Shown: in pieces, positions 23,480 to 32,582 of the stretch
How positions within the stretch are numbered: the first letter of the stretch is position 1
Layout of the letters: every line of letters begins with the position of its first letter
Source of the DNA: Bacteroidales bacterium
Lineage (GTDB): Bacteria; Bacteroidota; Bacteroidia; Bacteroidales; P3
Direction of reading: 5' to 3'
Length of the DNA: 48,024 nt
NCBI GenBank assembly: GCA_017455205.1
Contig: JAFTBM010000060.1
Coordinates: 1-48,024, forward strand
Program-made: the position numbers and the translations under genes
The notes under the pieces: model-generated
The model's input: the letters and a program-made list of their open reading frames with translations, nothing else
What the model was told of the DNA's origin: nothing
The model's database searches: none

Positions 23480-26134
23480 TTAATGGGCTTCAAGCCAGTT
23501 ATTGCCCACGCCGATGCCCACTTCGAGGGTGAGACCTTCGAGGGGAAGTGCGGATTGCATTTGGCTGACTACGAGGGCGCGAACTTCGGATTCCTCGGGG
23601 CGATAGAGGTCGAAGACGAGTTCATCGTGGATTTGAAGGATGAGCTTCGTGCGGAGATGGCGGAGGGTAAGCTGGCTGTGGATAGCGTTCATGGCCAGCT
23701 TGATCATGTCGGCCGAGGTGCCTTGGATGGGCATATTGACTGCGTTGCGTTCGGCGAAGCTGCGGGCAGCTGCGTTGCGCGAGGCGATGTCGGGCAGGTA
23801 GCGCCGGCGCCCGAGGAGGGTCTGGGCGTAGCCTTTCTGCCGTGCCTCGTCTTTGCAGTGCTCAATAAAGCGCTGCACCTCGGGGTATTGCACGAAGTAT
23901 TCGTCGATGAGTGCAGCGGCTTCTTTACGCGGAATACCGAGCTGCTGGGCGAGTCCGAAGGGCGAGATGCCATAGACGATGCCGAAGTTGACGCTTTTGG
24001 CGTTGCGACGCTGGTCGGGGGTAACCTCGCTGATGGGGAGGTGGTAGATTTTGGCAGCTGTGGCGGCATGGATGTCGAGACCGGCATTGAAGGCATCCAG
24101 GAGGTTGCGGTCGCGGGAGAGGGAGGCGATGATGCGAAGCTCGACTTGCGAATAGTCGGCGGCAAGAATCAGGTGGTCGGCATCGGCTGGGACGAAAGCT
24201 CGGCGTATTTCGCGGCCACGCTCGGTGCGGATAGGAATATTCTGCAGGTTGGGGTTGGAGGAGGAGAGTCGGCCTGTGGCGGTAACGGTCTGGTTGTAGA
24301 CAGTGTGCAGACGGTGGTCAATGGGACTTATGAGGCTCGGAAAATTGTCGAGATAGGTGCCAATGAGCTTGGAGAGCGAGCGGTAGTCAAGGATAAGAGG
24401 GATGATGGGATGGGCAGAGGCGAGACTGCTGAGAGCTTCCTCGGCGGTGGAGTATTGGTGGGTGGAGGTTCGCGGGGGCTTGTCGGTTACCTTCAGTTCA
24501 TCATATAGTACCTCGCCCAGCTGGCGAGTGGAGCTAATATTGAAAGAGTGGCCGGCGAGGGCAAATATCTGCTGCTCGACGGCATCGCGCTCCTTGGCCA
24601 AATCAGCCGAGTACTGGGCAAGGGCATCGGTATTGATGCGGACGCCTGCTTGTTCCATGGCGATAAGCACGTCGACCAGCGGGAGCTCGACTTCGGAGTA
24701 GAGCTTCTCCAGTCCAGCCTCGCGAAGGCGGGAGGTAAGCAGCGGATAGAGCTGCCACATAGCCGCTGCCTCCTCGGCCAAGCTGCTGGGGGTGAAGCCT
24801 AACAGCCCCGAGGCAATATAGCCGATGGTATGGCGTAGCTCGGGGTCAATTAGATAGTGGGCGATGGCAATGTCAAATGCCTCCCCTTGGAATGGAACAT
24901 CCAATTCGGCGAGGAAATATTTCAGACTTTTCAAGTCGGCACAGAGGGTGAGCGAAGAGGGAGCCCAGAGCGAGCGGAAGAGGGGGAGGTCGAGGTCGGA
25001 GAGGCGGGTGGTCCACACGTGGTCAGCATCGGTGGCGAGGGCTATCTCTGGACCTTTGAAGGCCAGCGAGATGGCTTGCCCTGCAATGCGCTGCAACACA
25101 TCGGAGGTAAGAGGTTCAAGGGCAAGGGAGACTTTATCGTGGACGGGGGAGATGGCACTATCGAACAATGAAGGTGCAGACACATCTGGGGCTGGGGCTT
25201 GGGGGGAGAAGAGCGAGGGGGCTGAAGGGTGGGTGGGTGCGGAGGAGAGGGTCGGTGTGCAGTCCGAAAAGACACGTCGGGCGAACTGGCGGAATTCGAG
25301 CTGGTCGCAGATGTCGCGCAGCAGGTCATAGTCAGGTGGGGCAATGGATAGAGCCTCTTCGTCGAAAGCGATGGGTGCGTCGATGCGGATGGTGGCCAGC
25401 TGCTTGGAGAAGAGGGCATCGGCGGCGTGCTGACGCACGTTTTCGCGGAGGCGGTCGTTGAGGATATCGTCCACATGAGCAACCATCTCCTCGATGGAGC
25501 CGAACTGTGCGATGAGCTTTTGTGCGGTCTTTTCGCCAACGCCTCGGATGCCTGGGATGTTGTCGACGGTATCGCCCCAAAGGCCAAGGAGGTCGATGAC
25601 CTGCTCGGGCGAGGCCACACCGAACTTCTCGCACACTTCGGCCACGCCCAATATCCTATCGGGTGTCTTGCCCCGTCCGAAGCGATAGAGCTTGATGCAG
25701 GGTGAGACCAACTGGGCAAAGTCCTTGTCGGGCGTTACCATAACGATTTGGTCGAATCCTGCCTGTTGGGCGGCCACGCTTAAGGTGCCGATGACATCGT
25801 CGGCCTCGAAACCCTCACAGGTGAGCTGGGGGATGCGGAAGGCATCGATGATGCGATGAATCCAAGGAAGGTTTGTTTGAATCTCCTCGGGCATGGGGTC
25901 GCGGTTGGCCTTGTAGTCGGGGAACATCTGGTGGCGGAATGTGGGAGCAGGGAGGTCGAAAGCCACTCCGATGTGGGTTGGTTTCTGCTTACGCAGGAGG
26001 TCGTAGAGGGTGGTGGCGAAGCCCAAGGCTGCCGAGGTGTTCATCCCTTTGGAATTGATACGCGGTGAGGCACTCATGGCATAGTAGCCCCTATAGACGG
26101 CGGCCATGCCATCGATGAGAAGGAGCTTCTTCAT
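23480..26134 (-). CDS. polA: DNA polymerase I
   Basis: 884 residues. Residues 1-290 form the 5'-3' exonuclease (LLIDGMAAVYRGYYAM, FEADDVIGTL, VTPDKDFAQL, LLGLWGDTVDNIPGIRGVGEKTAQKL). The polymerase domain has motif A (DYSQVELR, about residue 660), motif B (RRNAKSVNFGIVYG, near 715) and motif C (QIHDELVFD, near 840). The middle domain seems to lack 3'-5' exonuclease residues: where FDTET is usual there is LALEP, and the usual N-x-x-x-D pattern reads DLKSLKYFL. So proofreading is probably lost, as in Taq polymerase. PolA fills gaps in repair and removes Okazaki primers. Its start overlaps the pdxA stop by four bases. The coding strand is C-rich. Confidence 0.97.
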   Translation of the reverse strand: MKKLLLIDGMAAVYRGYYAMSASPRINSKGMNTSAALGFATTLYDLLRKQKPTHIGVAFDLPAPTFRHQMFPDYKANRDPMPEEIQTNLPWIHRIIDAFRIPQLTCEGFEADDVIGTLSVAAQQAGFDQIVMVTPDKDFAQLVSPCIKLYRFGRGKTPDRILGVAEVCEKFGVASPEQVIDLLGLWGDTVDNIPGIRGVGEKTAQKLIAQFGSIEEMVAHVDDILNDRLRENVRQHAADALFSKQLATIRIDAPIAFDEEALSIAPPDYDLLRDICDQLEFRQFARRVFSDCTPTLSSAPTHPSAPSLFSPQAPAPDVSAPSLFDSAISPVHDKVSLALEPLTSDVLQRIAGQAISLAFKGPEIALATDADHVWTTRLSDLDLPLFRSLWAPSSLTLCADLKSLKYFLAELDVPFQGEAFDIAIAHYLIDPELRHTIGYIASGLLGFTPSSLAEEAAAMWQLYPLLTSRLREAGLEKLYSEVELPLVDVLIAMEQAGVRINTDALAQYSADLAKERDAVEQQIFALAGHSFNISSTRQLGEVLYDELKVTDKPPRTSTHQYSTAEEALSSLASAHPIIPLILDYRSLSKLIGTYLDNFPSLISPIDHRLHTVYNQTVTATGRLSSSNPNLQNIPIRTERGREIRRAFVPADADHLILAADYSQVELRIIASLSRDRNLLDAFNAGLDIHAATAAKIYHLPISEVTPDQRRNAKSVNFGIVYGISPFGLAQQLGIPRKEAAALIDEYFVQYPEVQRFIEHCKDEARQKGYAQTLLGRRRYLPDIASRNAAARSFAERNAVNMPIQGTSADMIKLAMNAIHSQLTLRHLRTKLILQIHDELVFDLYRPEESEVRALVVSQMQSALPLEGLTLEVGIGVGNNWLEAH

Positions 26135-27174
26135 TTCAGCGGATTGGCATTGAGAGCATCATATTCCTGGCGATTGCGCAGGATGTTGCAAGCGAGGTAG
26201 ACTGCCGAGCGGAAGGATTGCTCGTTGGCTTTGTCCTTGCCTGCGATGTCGTAGCCAGTGCCGTGGGCAGGACTGGTGCGGACGTAGGGCAGGCCAGCTG
26301 TGAAGTTTACCCCTTCGGTGAAAGACATGAGCTTAAAGGGTATTAGGCCTTGGTCGTGGTAGAGAGCCAGTACGCCGTCGAAGTGGTTAAACTCTGAGCT
26401 TCCAAAGAAGCCGTCGCTCGGGAATGGCCCGTAGGCGAGGATACCTTTTTGCTGTGCCTCGTTGATGACGGGAGCCACGGTAGTGGCATCGAAATCGCCG
26501 ATAACGCCATTGTCGCCAGCATGAGGATCGAGAGCGAGGACGGCTATCTTTGGGCGGGTGATGCCGAAGTCGCGCTTGAGGCTATTGTTGAGCAGCGTGA
26601 TTTTCTCCAGCAGGAGGTCGTGGGTCAGTGCAGCGGGTACATCCTTCAAAGCCAGGTGGTTGGTAACAATACCTATCCGTATTCGGTCGCATACCATAAG
26701 CATCAGCGAGGAGGAACCAAACTGGTGGGAGAGGTATTCGGTATGGCCAGGGAAGTCGAAATCAGGAGCTTGTATGTTGCGTTTATTGATGGGCGCTGTG
26801 ACCAGCACATCCACCTTGCCCGCCTTCAAGTCGCCGCACGCCCTATCCAGACTCATTCGCGAGAGTTTTCCTGCCACTTCGGTACTTTTACCAAGGTCGA
26901 TTTTAATCTCTTCCTGGGTGAGGTTGAGGACATTGTAGCGCTTATCCTGTGCCTCGGCTGCATCGTGGATAGAAAAGAACTGCATTTCCTGCTGCACCGA
27001 TGCCAAGAGGTTCTTGTGGTAGGATGCCACTTTTGATGAGCCGTAGAGCACGGGGGTGCAGAGGTCGAACATGCGGCTATCGCTAAAAGTCTTTATGATG
27101 GTTTCATAGCCCACGCCGTTGATGTCGCCGTGCGTGATGGCTACACGGATTTTCTTTTCGTCTTTATTGTCCAT
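26131..27174 (-). CDS. pdxA: 4-hydroxythreonine-4-phosphate dehydrogenase
   Basis: 347 residues. The start MDNKDEKKIRVAITHGDING VG, then LVTAPINKRNIQAPDFDFPG HTEYL and LALDPHAGDNGVIGDFD are PdxA signatures; the His residues of the metal site appear in GHTEYL, DPHAGDNG and ALYHDQGLIP. The enzyme oxidises 4-phosphohydroxy-L-threonine in the DXP-dependent route to pyridoxal 5'-phosphate (vitamin B6). It overlaps polA by four bases (ATGA). The upstream gap of 97 bases holds a TTGTATCTTCA string that resembles the -7 element but lacks the TTTG. The identity is secure. Confidence 0.97.
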   Translation of the reverse strand: MDNKDEKKIRVAITHGDINGVGYETIIKTFSDSRMFDLCTPVLYGSSKVASYHKNLLASVQQEMQFFSIHDAAEAQDKRYNVLNLTQEEIKIDLGKSTEVAGKLSRMSLDRACGDLKAGKVDVLVTAPINKRNIQAPDFDFPGHTEYLSHQFGSSSLMLMVCDRIRIGIVTNHLALKDVPAALTHDLLLEKITLLNNSLKRDFGITRPKIAVLALDPHAGDNGVIGDFDATTVAPVINEAQQKGILAYGPFPSDGFFGSSEFNHFDGVLALYHDQGLIPFKLMSFTEGVNFTAGLPYVRTSPAHGTGYDIAGKDKANEQSFRSAVYLACNILRNRQEYDALNANPLK

Positions 27175-27271
27175 GACTAATCTGTTTTTGCTTCTATGTT
27201 ATTTCTCAACTATATCCGCATTTGTTTATAGTGGTGAAGATACAATCTTCGCCTCCTTGGGATATATTCCG

Positions 27272-28723
27272 TTATTTTTCAATCATATCTTGCATTTGCA
27301 AAAAGGCGTAGAGCAGGCGGATGCCGTAGCCCGAAGCTCCGACTTGGTAGCAATGCTGGGGTTTGGTGAAATAGGCTACGCCTGCAATGTCGAGGTGGAT
27401 GTAGGGTACACCGTGGGCAAAGTGGGCGAGGAACTTTCCAGCCGTGATGGTACCAGCCTGCGGAGTACTGCCGCAGTTGCGCAAGTCGGCATAGTCGCTT
27501 TTTATATATTCGCCATATTCTTCCCACATCGGGAATTCAACCAGCCGCTCGTAGACTTGCTCGCCCACCACTTTGAGCATGGCCATTGGGTTGTCGGCAC
27601 CTTCCTGCATAGCAGCAATTCCGAAAGTGGATATTGCCCTCACGGCAGCACCGGTCAGCGTGGCTACATCGATAATCAACTTGGGAGAATAGTTGCGACT
27701 GGCGTAGGCGATGGCGTCGGCCAGTATCAAGCGACCCTCGGCATCGGTATTGACCACCTCCACGGTGGTGCCGTCGTACATGGTCAGTATGTCATCGGCA
27801 GCATAGGCATTGAAACCGGGGCGATTATCGGTCAGTGGGAGCAAGGCTACGAGGTGGACAGGTAGCTGATTGTCGGCAGCAGCAAAGAGTACCGAGGCCA
27901 TTGTGGCAGCACCTGCCATGTCGGACTTCATCTCCTGCATATAGTCATCGGGCTTGATGTTCAGCCCTCCTGTGTCGTACATAATACCTTTGCCCACCAA
28001 GCATATCGGGGCTTCCTTTGCGGCACTACGAGGCTTGTATTCCAGCACGACAAAGCGAGGTTCATCCACCGACCCGCGATTGACGGCCAATAGTCCCCCC
28101 ATTCGCAGGCTTTCAATCTGTCGCTTGTCCATCACCGTGCACTCCACTTCGTCGAAGTCGGCTGCGATGGATGCCAGCTCTTCAGCGAATCCTGTTGCAT
28201 TGAGGTCCTGCACAGGAAGGTTTACCCATTCGCGACACCAGTAAATGCGGTTCCAAAGCTTTTGGGCAACTTCAAGTTCTTCAGCTTTCAAGTAGAGGCT
28301 GTCTATCACCAGTTCATTGAGGTGGTAACGCTCTTTGTTATAGTAGCGGTCGAAACTGTAGTCGGCCAAGGTCAGCCCTTCGATCATTGCCTCTACCTCT
28401 TCGGGGAGTACCCCTTCGCCTGTGATGGCAAGGCGGCTCACCTTGTCTGCCTTCAGCTGCTTGAGCAGACGTGCGGCACTGCGGCGCAACTTTTCTTGGC
28501 ATTCGGGAGCATTTTTCTCACTATCAAACGAAAGGACATAGATGTGGTAGGGCAGACGGTCGAACACCAACAGTTGCTCACGCTCCTCGCTGCGTCTTGC
28601 TTTCAGAAGTTCAATCTCTTTTTTGCCGAGAGGCAGATTGCGCTCTGCGGCTTCATCGCCATAAAGGAAAAGCAGGTCGCCCTCCCAGGTCTTGGCGTTT
28701 ATACTTTCAAGTGTGTAGGTCAT
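27272..28723 (-). CDS. M17 leucyl aminopeptidase
   Basis: 483 residues. The C-terminal catalytic domain shows the M17 set of metal-binding motifs: VGKGIMYDTGGLNIKP (Lys and Asp), MKSDMAGAATMASVL (Asp) and the signature NTDAEGRLILADAI (Asp, Glu and the Arg). Such enzymes are hexameric, need Mn2+ or Zn2+, and release N-terminal amino acids from peptides in the cytoplasm. No signal peptide is seen. The start ATG lies five bases after the stop of the upstream ABC transporter gene, so the two are tightly linked. Confidence 0.95.
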   Translation of the reverse strand: MTYTLESINAKTWEGDLLFLYGDEAAERNLPLGKKEIELLKARRSEEREQLLVFDRLPYHIYVLSFDSEKNAPECQEKLRRSAARLLKQLKADKVSRLAITGEGVLPEEVEAMIEGLTLADYSFDRYYNKERYHLNELVIDSLYLKAEELEVAQKLWNRIYWCREWVNLPVQDLNATGFAEELASIAADFDEVECTVMDKRQIESLRMGGLLAVNRGSVDEPRFVVLEYKPRSAAKEAPICLVGKGIMYDTGGLNIKPDDYMQEMKSDMAGAATMASVLFAAADNQLPVHLVALLPLTDNRPGFNAYAADDILTMYDGTTVEVVNTDAEGRLILADAIAYASRNYSPKLIIDVATLTGAAVRAISTFGIAAMQEGADNPMAMLKVVGEQVYERLVEFPMWEEYGEYIKSDYADLRNCGSTPQAGTITAGKFLAHFAHGVPYIHLDIAGVAYFTKPQHCYQVGASGYGIRLLYAFLQMQDMIEK

Positions 28724-28728
28724 ACGCT

Positions 28729-30345
28729 TTATGTGTGGGTTATCATGATGATTACTCTATCTTTTTTCAACACCTCCACCTTGTCAAGGAAGCGTTGGCG
28801 GGTGGGGATGTCCATCCACGCCATCGGCTCGTCCATCACGAGGATAGGTGCCTGTGTGTGAATCATGCGTGCGATGGCTATCCTTTGCCATTGCCCCATG
28901 CTCAACTCCGCTCCCCCGTTGAACGCACGGCCAAGCATATTATTATATCCCTCAGGCAATTTTTCCACAAAGTCATCGGCGGTAGCCAACTGGGCAGCAT
29001 CTTTCACACCCGAGTCATCGGCAAAGCTGATGTTTTCCGCTACCGTCAGGTGGTAGCACACAAAGTCTTGGAACAGCACCCCTACCCTCTTCCGCCAGGC
29101 TTCAATAGGGAACTCCCGAATATCTATTCCATTGACAAGCACAGCCCCTTCATCGGGGTCGTAGAGCCTCAAGAGGAGCTTCACCAGCGTGGATTTTCCG
29201 TAGCCGTTCTCGCCCTCGATTTGCGTTATCTCCCCCACCTTCGCTATGAGCGAGAAGTGGTCCAACACCATCCTATCCATCCCTGGATAGCGAAACGTGA
29301 TATTCCTGAACTCCACCGTCTCCACTCTGTCGGGCACTGGCAGCGGCCTTTGTGGAGAACAGAGCGTGGGCTGCATTTCGAGGAAATCGAACAGATTGCC
29401 CACAAACAGACGGTTGTCGTAGAGCGTTGCCACCGCCGCGACCAGCCCCGACATATAGCCTTGCCCCCGGCGGTAGGCTTCGAAGAGCATGACAAAGGTA
29501 CCCACTGTGATGGCTTCAGCCCGCGCCTCTCCAATCAGCATCCACACCACCACAAACATGGCTACCGCCTCCACCACCGCACACTCCATATCCATCACAC
29601 CCAGCTGCCTCGAGATGTGCAACAGTTTTTCCACCAACTGATGTCTGACACCCACAAAGCGCTTTCTGAAAAAGTCTGCCAAGCCATAGGCTCGCATCTC
29701 CTTGGCATAGTCGCGGGCGGAAAGCACAGTGCCGTAGTAGGCAGTCTGGCGGTAGAGTTGCGTGTTTGCTTTGCGAAAGCGGTAAACCCTACGAGCCTTC
29801 ACCAATCGCACTGCAAAACTTGGAGCCACCGCCACCGCCATCACCACGATCACCCACCCCGAGGCCGTACAGAGCATCGCCACCACCCCCACGATGGATA
29901 TCAGCTCGCCGAAGAGCGACATGAAGTTGTTCATGATTTGCAGTGGGCGGGCGGTAGCCTCCTGCTGTGCGCGGTGCAGCGTGTCGTAGTACTCGGGGGT
30001 GTCGTAATAGGCCATATCCAGTCGAGCCGACTGCCGTTGCATGAGGTCGCTCATATAGTCAATAATCTTCTGCGAGAGTACGTCGCCGTTCACCCCATAA
30101 AGGGCGGTTATCACCCTCCGCAAGAAATAGACCCCCACCATCAGCAGCAGGTAATTCAGCGCCCAAGCATAACCCTCACTGCCACCTCCAGCAGCCATCA
30201 TCCCAACTGCATCCACCAGCAGTTTCAGCACATATAGATTGACCAGGGGCAGCACACTCTGCAGCACCACGTAGACTACTCGCCTTCGAAACAGCCATCG
30301 GTCGCACCCTCGCACCAGCAGCAACGCTTGCCACAGCTTTTTCAT
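28729..30345 (-). CDS. ABC transporter, fused membrane and ATPase domains, shortened C-terminus
   Basis: 538 residues. Residues 1-300 carry membrane helices (for example YALNYLLLMVGVYFL region, VVAMLCTASGWVIVVMAVAV). The ATPase part has Walker A GENGYGKST (near residue 375), a Q-loop (GVLFQDF), signature LSMGQWQR instead of LSGGQ, Walker B ILVMDEPMAWMD and an H-loop His in MITHT, after which the protein stops. Most homologues continue for some 40-60 residues past the H-loop. The stop lies five bases before the next gene, so a deletion or a mutation may have removed the tail. The substrate is unknown. It overlaps the DUF721 gene by four bases. Confidence 0.85.
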   Translation of the reverse strand: MKKLWQALLLVRGCDRWLFRRRVVYVVLQSVLPLVNLYVLKLLVDAVGMMAAGGGSEGYAWALNYLLLMVGVYFLRRVITALYGVNGDVLSQKIIDYMSDLMQRQSARLDMAYYDTPEYYDTLHRAQQEATARPLQIMNNFMSLFGELISIVGVVAMLCTASGWVIVVMAVAVAPSFAVRLVKARRVYRFRKANTQLYRQTAYYGTVLSARDYAKEMRAYGLADFFRKRFVGVRHQLVEKLLHISRQLGVMDMECAVVEAVAMFVVVWMLIGEARAEAITVGTFVMLFEAYRRGQGYMSGLVAAVATLYDNRLFVGNLFDFLEMQPTLCSPQRPLPVPDRVETVEFRNITFRYPGMDRMVLDHFSLIAKVGEITQIEGENGYGKSTLVKLLLRLYDPDEGAVLVNGIDIREFPIEAWRKRVGVLFQDFVCYHLTVAENISFADDSGVKDAAQLATADDFVEKLPEGYNNMLGRAFNGGAELSMGQWQRIAIARMIHTQAPILVMDEPMAWMDIPTRQRFLDKVEVLKKDRVIIMITHT

Positions 30346-30626
30346 AGCACCACTATTTTTTTCACCACTTCGCCTTTCAACTCCTCATTCATCTTTAAGC
30401 GAAGACTCTCTTTCCGATAGGTTATCTCCTGTCGCAGGGCTGCAGCTGCAAAGCGCAACGTCAGCCGCCCCTCCCTATACCGCAACGTAGTCGTCAGCTT
30501 ATATATCAAGTCGCCTACTAGAAGGCGGTAGGCACGCTTCACCTCCATCTCGGAGGCAAACTGCTGCATCTCCAACTGCTTGAAGAGCCGATTTATGTAG
30601 TAATCAAGTGGACGGTCAGGTTGCAT
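30342..30626 (-). CDS. DUF721 (DciA-like) protein
   Basis: 94 residues. The pattern LFKQLEMQQFASEMEVKRAY, then L-T-L-R-F...L-R-Q-E-I-T-Y-R-K-E-S-L-R-L-K-M-N is that of DUF721: a small basic KH-like fold, related to DciA, the replicative helicase loader partner in many bacteria. It sits immediately after recF (11-base overlap) as in many Bacteroidota and Actinobacteria, which supports a role in replication or repair. Its coding strand, like that of recF, is G-rich. The family is confident; the exact role in this phylum is not settled. Confidence 0.85.
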   Translation of the reverse strand: MQPDRPLDYYINRLFKQLEMQQFASEMEVKRAYRLLVGDLIYKLTTTLRYREGRLTLRFAAAALRQEITYRKESLRLKMNEELKGEVVKKIVVL

Positions 30627-31707
30627 ACACTTCTCCTTTCTCTACCGTGAAAAGCTTATGCTCCAAGTGGGGGAGTTCATCGAATATGGCCTGAACACGC
30701 CCTGGCTGTGTGTCGGTAAGCATCACCTGCCCAAACCGCTCACTCCCCACCAAGGCGATTAACTGCTTCACACGATTCATGTCAAGCTTGTCAAACACAT
30801 CATCGAGCAGCAGCATCGGCTTGCCCACACAATGCTCGTCAATATACTGGAACTGCGCCAACTTCAATGCCAGTGCAAAGCTTTTCTGCTGCCCTTGCGA
30901 CCCGAACCGCTTTACTGCCATCTCGCTACCAAGGCGCATCACCAAGTCGTCCTTATGCGGCCCAACGTTGGTGTACTGCGTATATTTGTCTGCCTGTCGG
31001 CTTTCCATCAGTTGCACTTCCAACGGGCGATTGCCGGAGGCAAACTCAAGTTCCACCCTCTCCTCGTCGCCAGCTATCTTGCTGTAGTAGTGGTGGAATA
31101 TCGGCTCGAAGTCCTTTACAAACCGTCGTCTCGCCTCGCCCAGCGGCACACCGTGTTGGCAAAGTTGCTCGTCCCACACACTCACCATCGCCTCCTCCCA
31201 CACCCTATCTTCCCACATCTGCTTCAGCAGCCGATTTCTCTGTTCCAACGCCTTCCCGTACTGCATCAAGTGGTGTAGGTAGCCTGCATCGGTCTGTGAT
31301 AGCACCCCGTCCAAGAACCTCCGCCGCCCTTCGCTTCCCCCCGTGATGAGTGATTGGTCGGCTGGCGATACCATCACCAGTGGCAACCGCCCAATGTGTT
31401 CGGCAAGTGTTCGGTAAGGCTTCTTGTTCCACTTCATCTGCTTACCCTTCCCCTTTCGCACCACGCAGCTGGCCATATCCTCGCCATAGTACCCATGGAT
31501 GGCAAAATAATCTTCCCCTATTCTTATGTTCTGCACATCCACTGGGTTGAAGTGGCTCTTGCAGAACGAGAGGTAGTAGACTGCATCCAGCAGGTTTGTT
31601 TTCCCCGCACCGTTGTTGCCCACAAAGCAGTTCACCCCTTCGCAGAGGTGCACATCGGCCTCGCGATAGTTCTTGAAGTTCACCAGTGTCAGCCTGTCCA
31701 GTGCCAT
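30616..31707 (-). CDS. recF: DNA replication and repair protein RecF
   Basis: 363 residues. Features are the P-loop VGNNGAGKTNLLDAVYYLSF near residue 30, the RecF text PADQSLITGGSEGRRRFLDG and the Walker B MLLLDDVFDKLD near residue 310 with the nearby signature GSQGQQKSFALALKLAQ. RecF binds gapped DNA with RecO and RecR and helps load RecA at stalled forks. It precedes DUF721 and follows ispH (four-base gap). Its closeness to dnaA (about 5.5 kb, opposite strand) is common near replication origins. Confidence 0.97.
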   Translation of the reverse strand: MALDRLTLVNFKNYREADVHLCEGVNCFVGNNGAGKTNLLDAVYYLSFCKSHFNPVDVQNIRIGEDYFAIHGYYGEDMASCVVRKGKGKQMKWNKKPYRTLAEHIGRLPLVMVSPADQSLITGGSEGRRRFLDGVLSQTDAGYLHHLMQYGKALEQRNRLLKQMWEDRVWEEAMVSVWDEQLCQHGVPLGEARRRFVKDFEPIFHHYYSKIAGDEERVELEFASGNRPLEVQLMESRQADKYTQYTNVGPHKDDLVMRLGSEMAVKRFGSQGQQKSFALALKLAQFQYIDEHCVGKPMLLLDDVFDKLDMNRVKQLIALVGSERFGQVMLTDTQPGRVQAIFDELPHLEHKLFTVEKGEVYAT

Positions 31708-31711
31708 AGCC

Positions 31712-32575
31712 TTATTCCATTTGCCTCAACCTATTGGCCACTTCTTCCATCAGCCAACGCGGTGTCGACGTGGCTCCGCTCACCCCTACCCTATTGGCTC
31801 CAGCCACCCACTCGTGCCTCACCTCCGCAGCCTCGCCTATTAGGTAGGTACTGGGCTGCACGCCACGGCAATACTCATACAGGTAGCGCCCGTTGCTGCT
31901 CTCTGCACCTGCCACGAAAAGCAGCACATCCACACTCCGTGCAAATCCCTCAAGCTGACGTGCACGGTTGGCCACGCTGTTGCACACCGTGTCGTAGGCC
32001 ACAAAATCCACCGCACCGCGTGCCTTAATATTCTCTATCAGCTGTCGGTAATCTTCCCGTCCTTTGGTGGTCTGTGAGTAAAGTCTTATCGGTCGCCCGA
32101 AATCAATCGCCTCCAGGTCGGTAGGGCTGCTCACTATCACTGCCGTCCCCTCTGTCTGCCCATCAAGTCCCGTTACCTCGGCATGCCCTGGCTTGCCGTA
32201 TATCACTACCTGCCCCCCCACGCGCTTCATCTCCTCATACCCTTGTTTCACTCTCTTTTGCAATGCCAGCACAATGGGGCATGTGGCATCCACCAGGTCT
32301 ATCCCCAGCCGCTCGGCTGCATTGTAGGTTGAGGGAGGCTCCCCATGCGCCCTAATGAGTACTTTCTGCCCCCTTGCAGCCTCCAACTGTTGGTGGTCTA
32401 TCACTTCCAATCCCTGGTGCTTCAGCCGCTCTACCTCTGCACTATTGTGCACTATGTTGCCCAAGCAATACAGGTGTCCACGCTGCCGAAGCTCACTTTC
32501 CGCTGCTCCTATCGCCCGCACCACTCCCGAGCAGTAACCCGCTTGTTCGTCTATTCTAACCTCCACAGCCAGCAC
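31712..32575 (-). CDS. ispH: 4-hydroxy-3-methylbut-2-enyl diphosphate reductase
   Basis: 287 residues. IspH motifs: GYCSGVVRAI (first Cys, residue 14), IVHNSAEVERL, IRAHGEPPSTY, VDATCPIV (second Cys) and DTVCNSVANR (third Cys). The three Cys hold the iron-sulfur cluster that reduces HMBPP to IPP and DMAPP, the last step of the MEP isoprenoid pathway. The C-terminal GASTPRWLMEEV is also typical. It follows the M23 peptidase gene after seven bases and precedes recF. The identity is secure. Confidence 0.97.
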   Translation of the reverse strand: MLAVEVRIDEQAGYCSGVVRAIGAAESELRQRGHLYCLGNIVHNSAEVERLKHQGLEVIDHQQLEAARGQKVLIRAHGEPPSTYNAAERLGIDLVDATCPIVLALQKRVKQGYEEMKRVGGQVVIYGKPGHAEVTGLDGQTEGTAVIVSSPTDLEAIDFGRPIRLYSQTTKGREDYRQLIENIKARGAVDFVAYDTVCNSVANRARQLEGFARSVDVLLFVAGAESSNGRYLYEYCRGVQPSTYLIGEAAEVRHEWVAGANRVGVSGATSTPRWLMEEVANRLRQME

Positions 32576-32582
32576 CTCCCTA

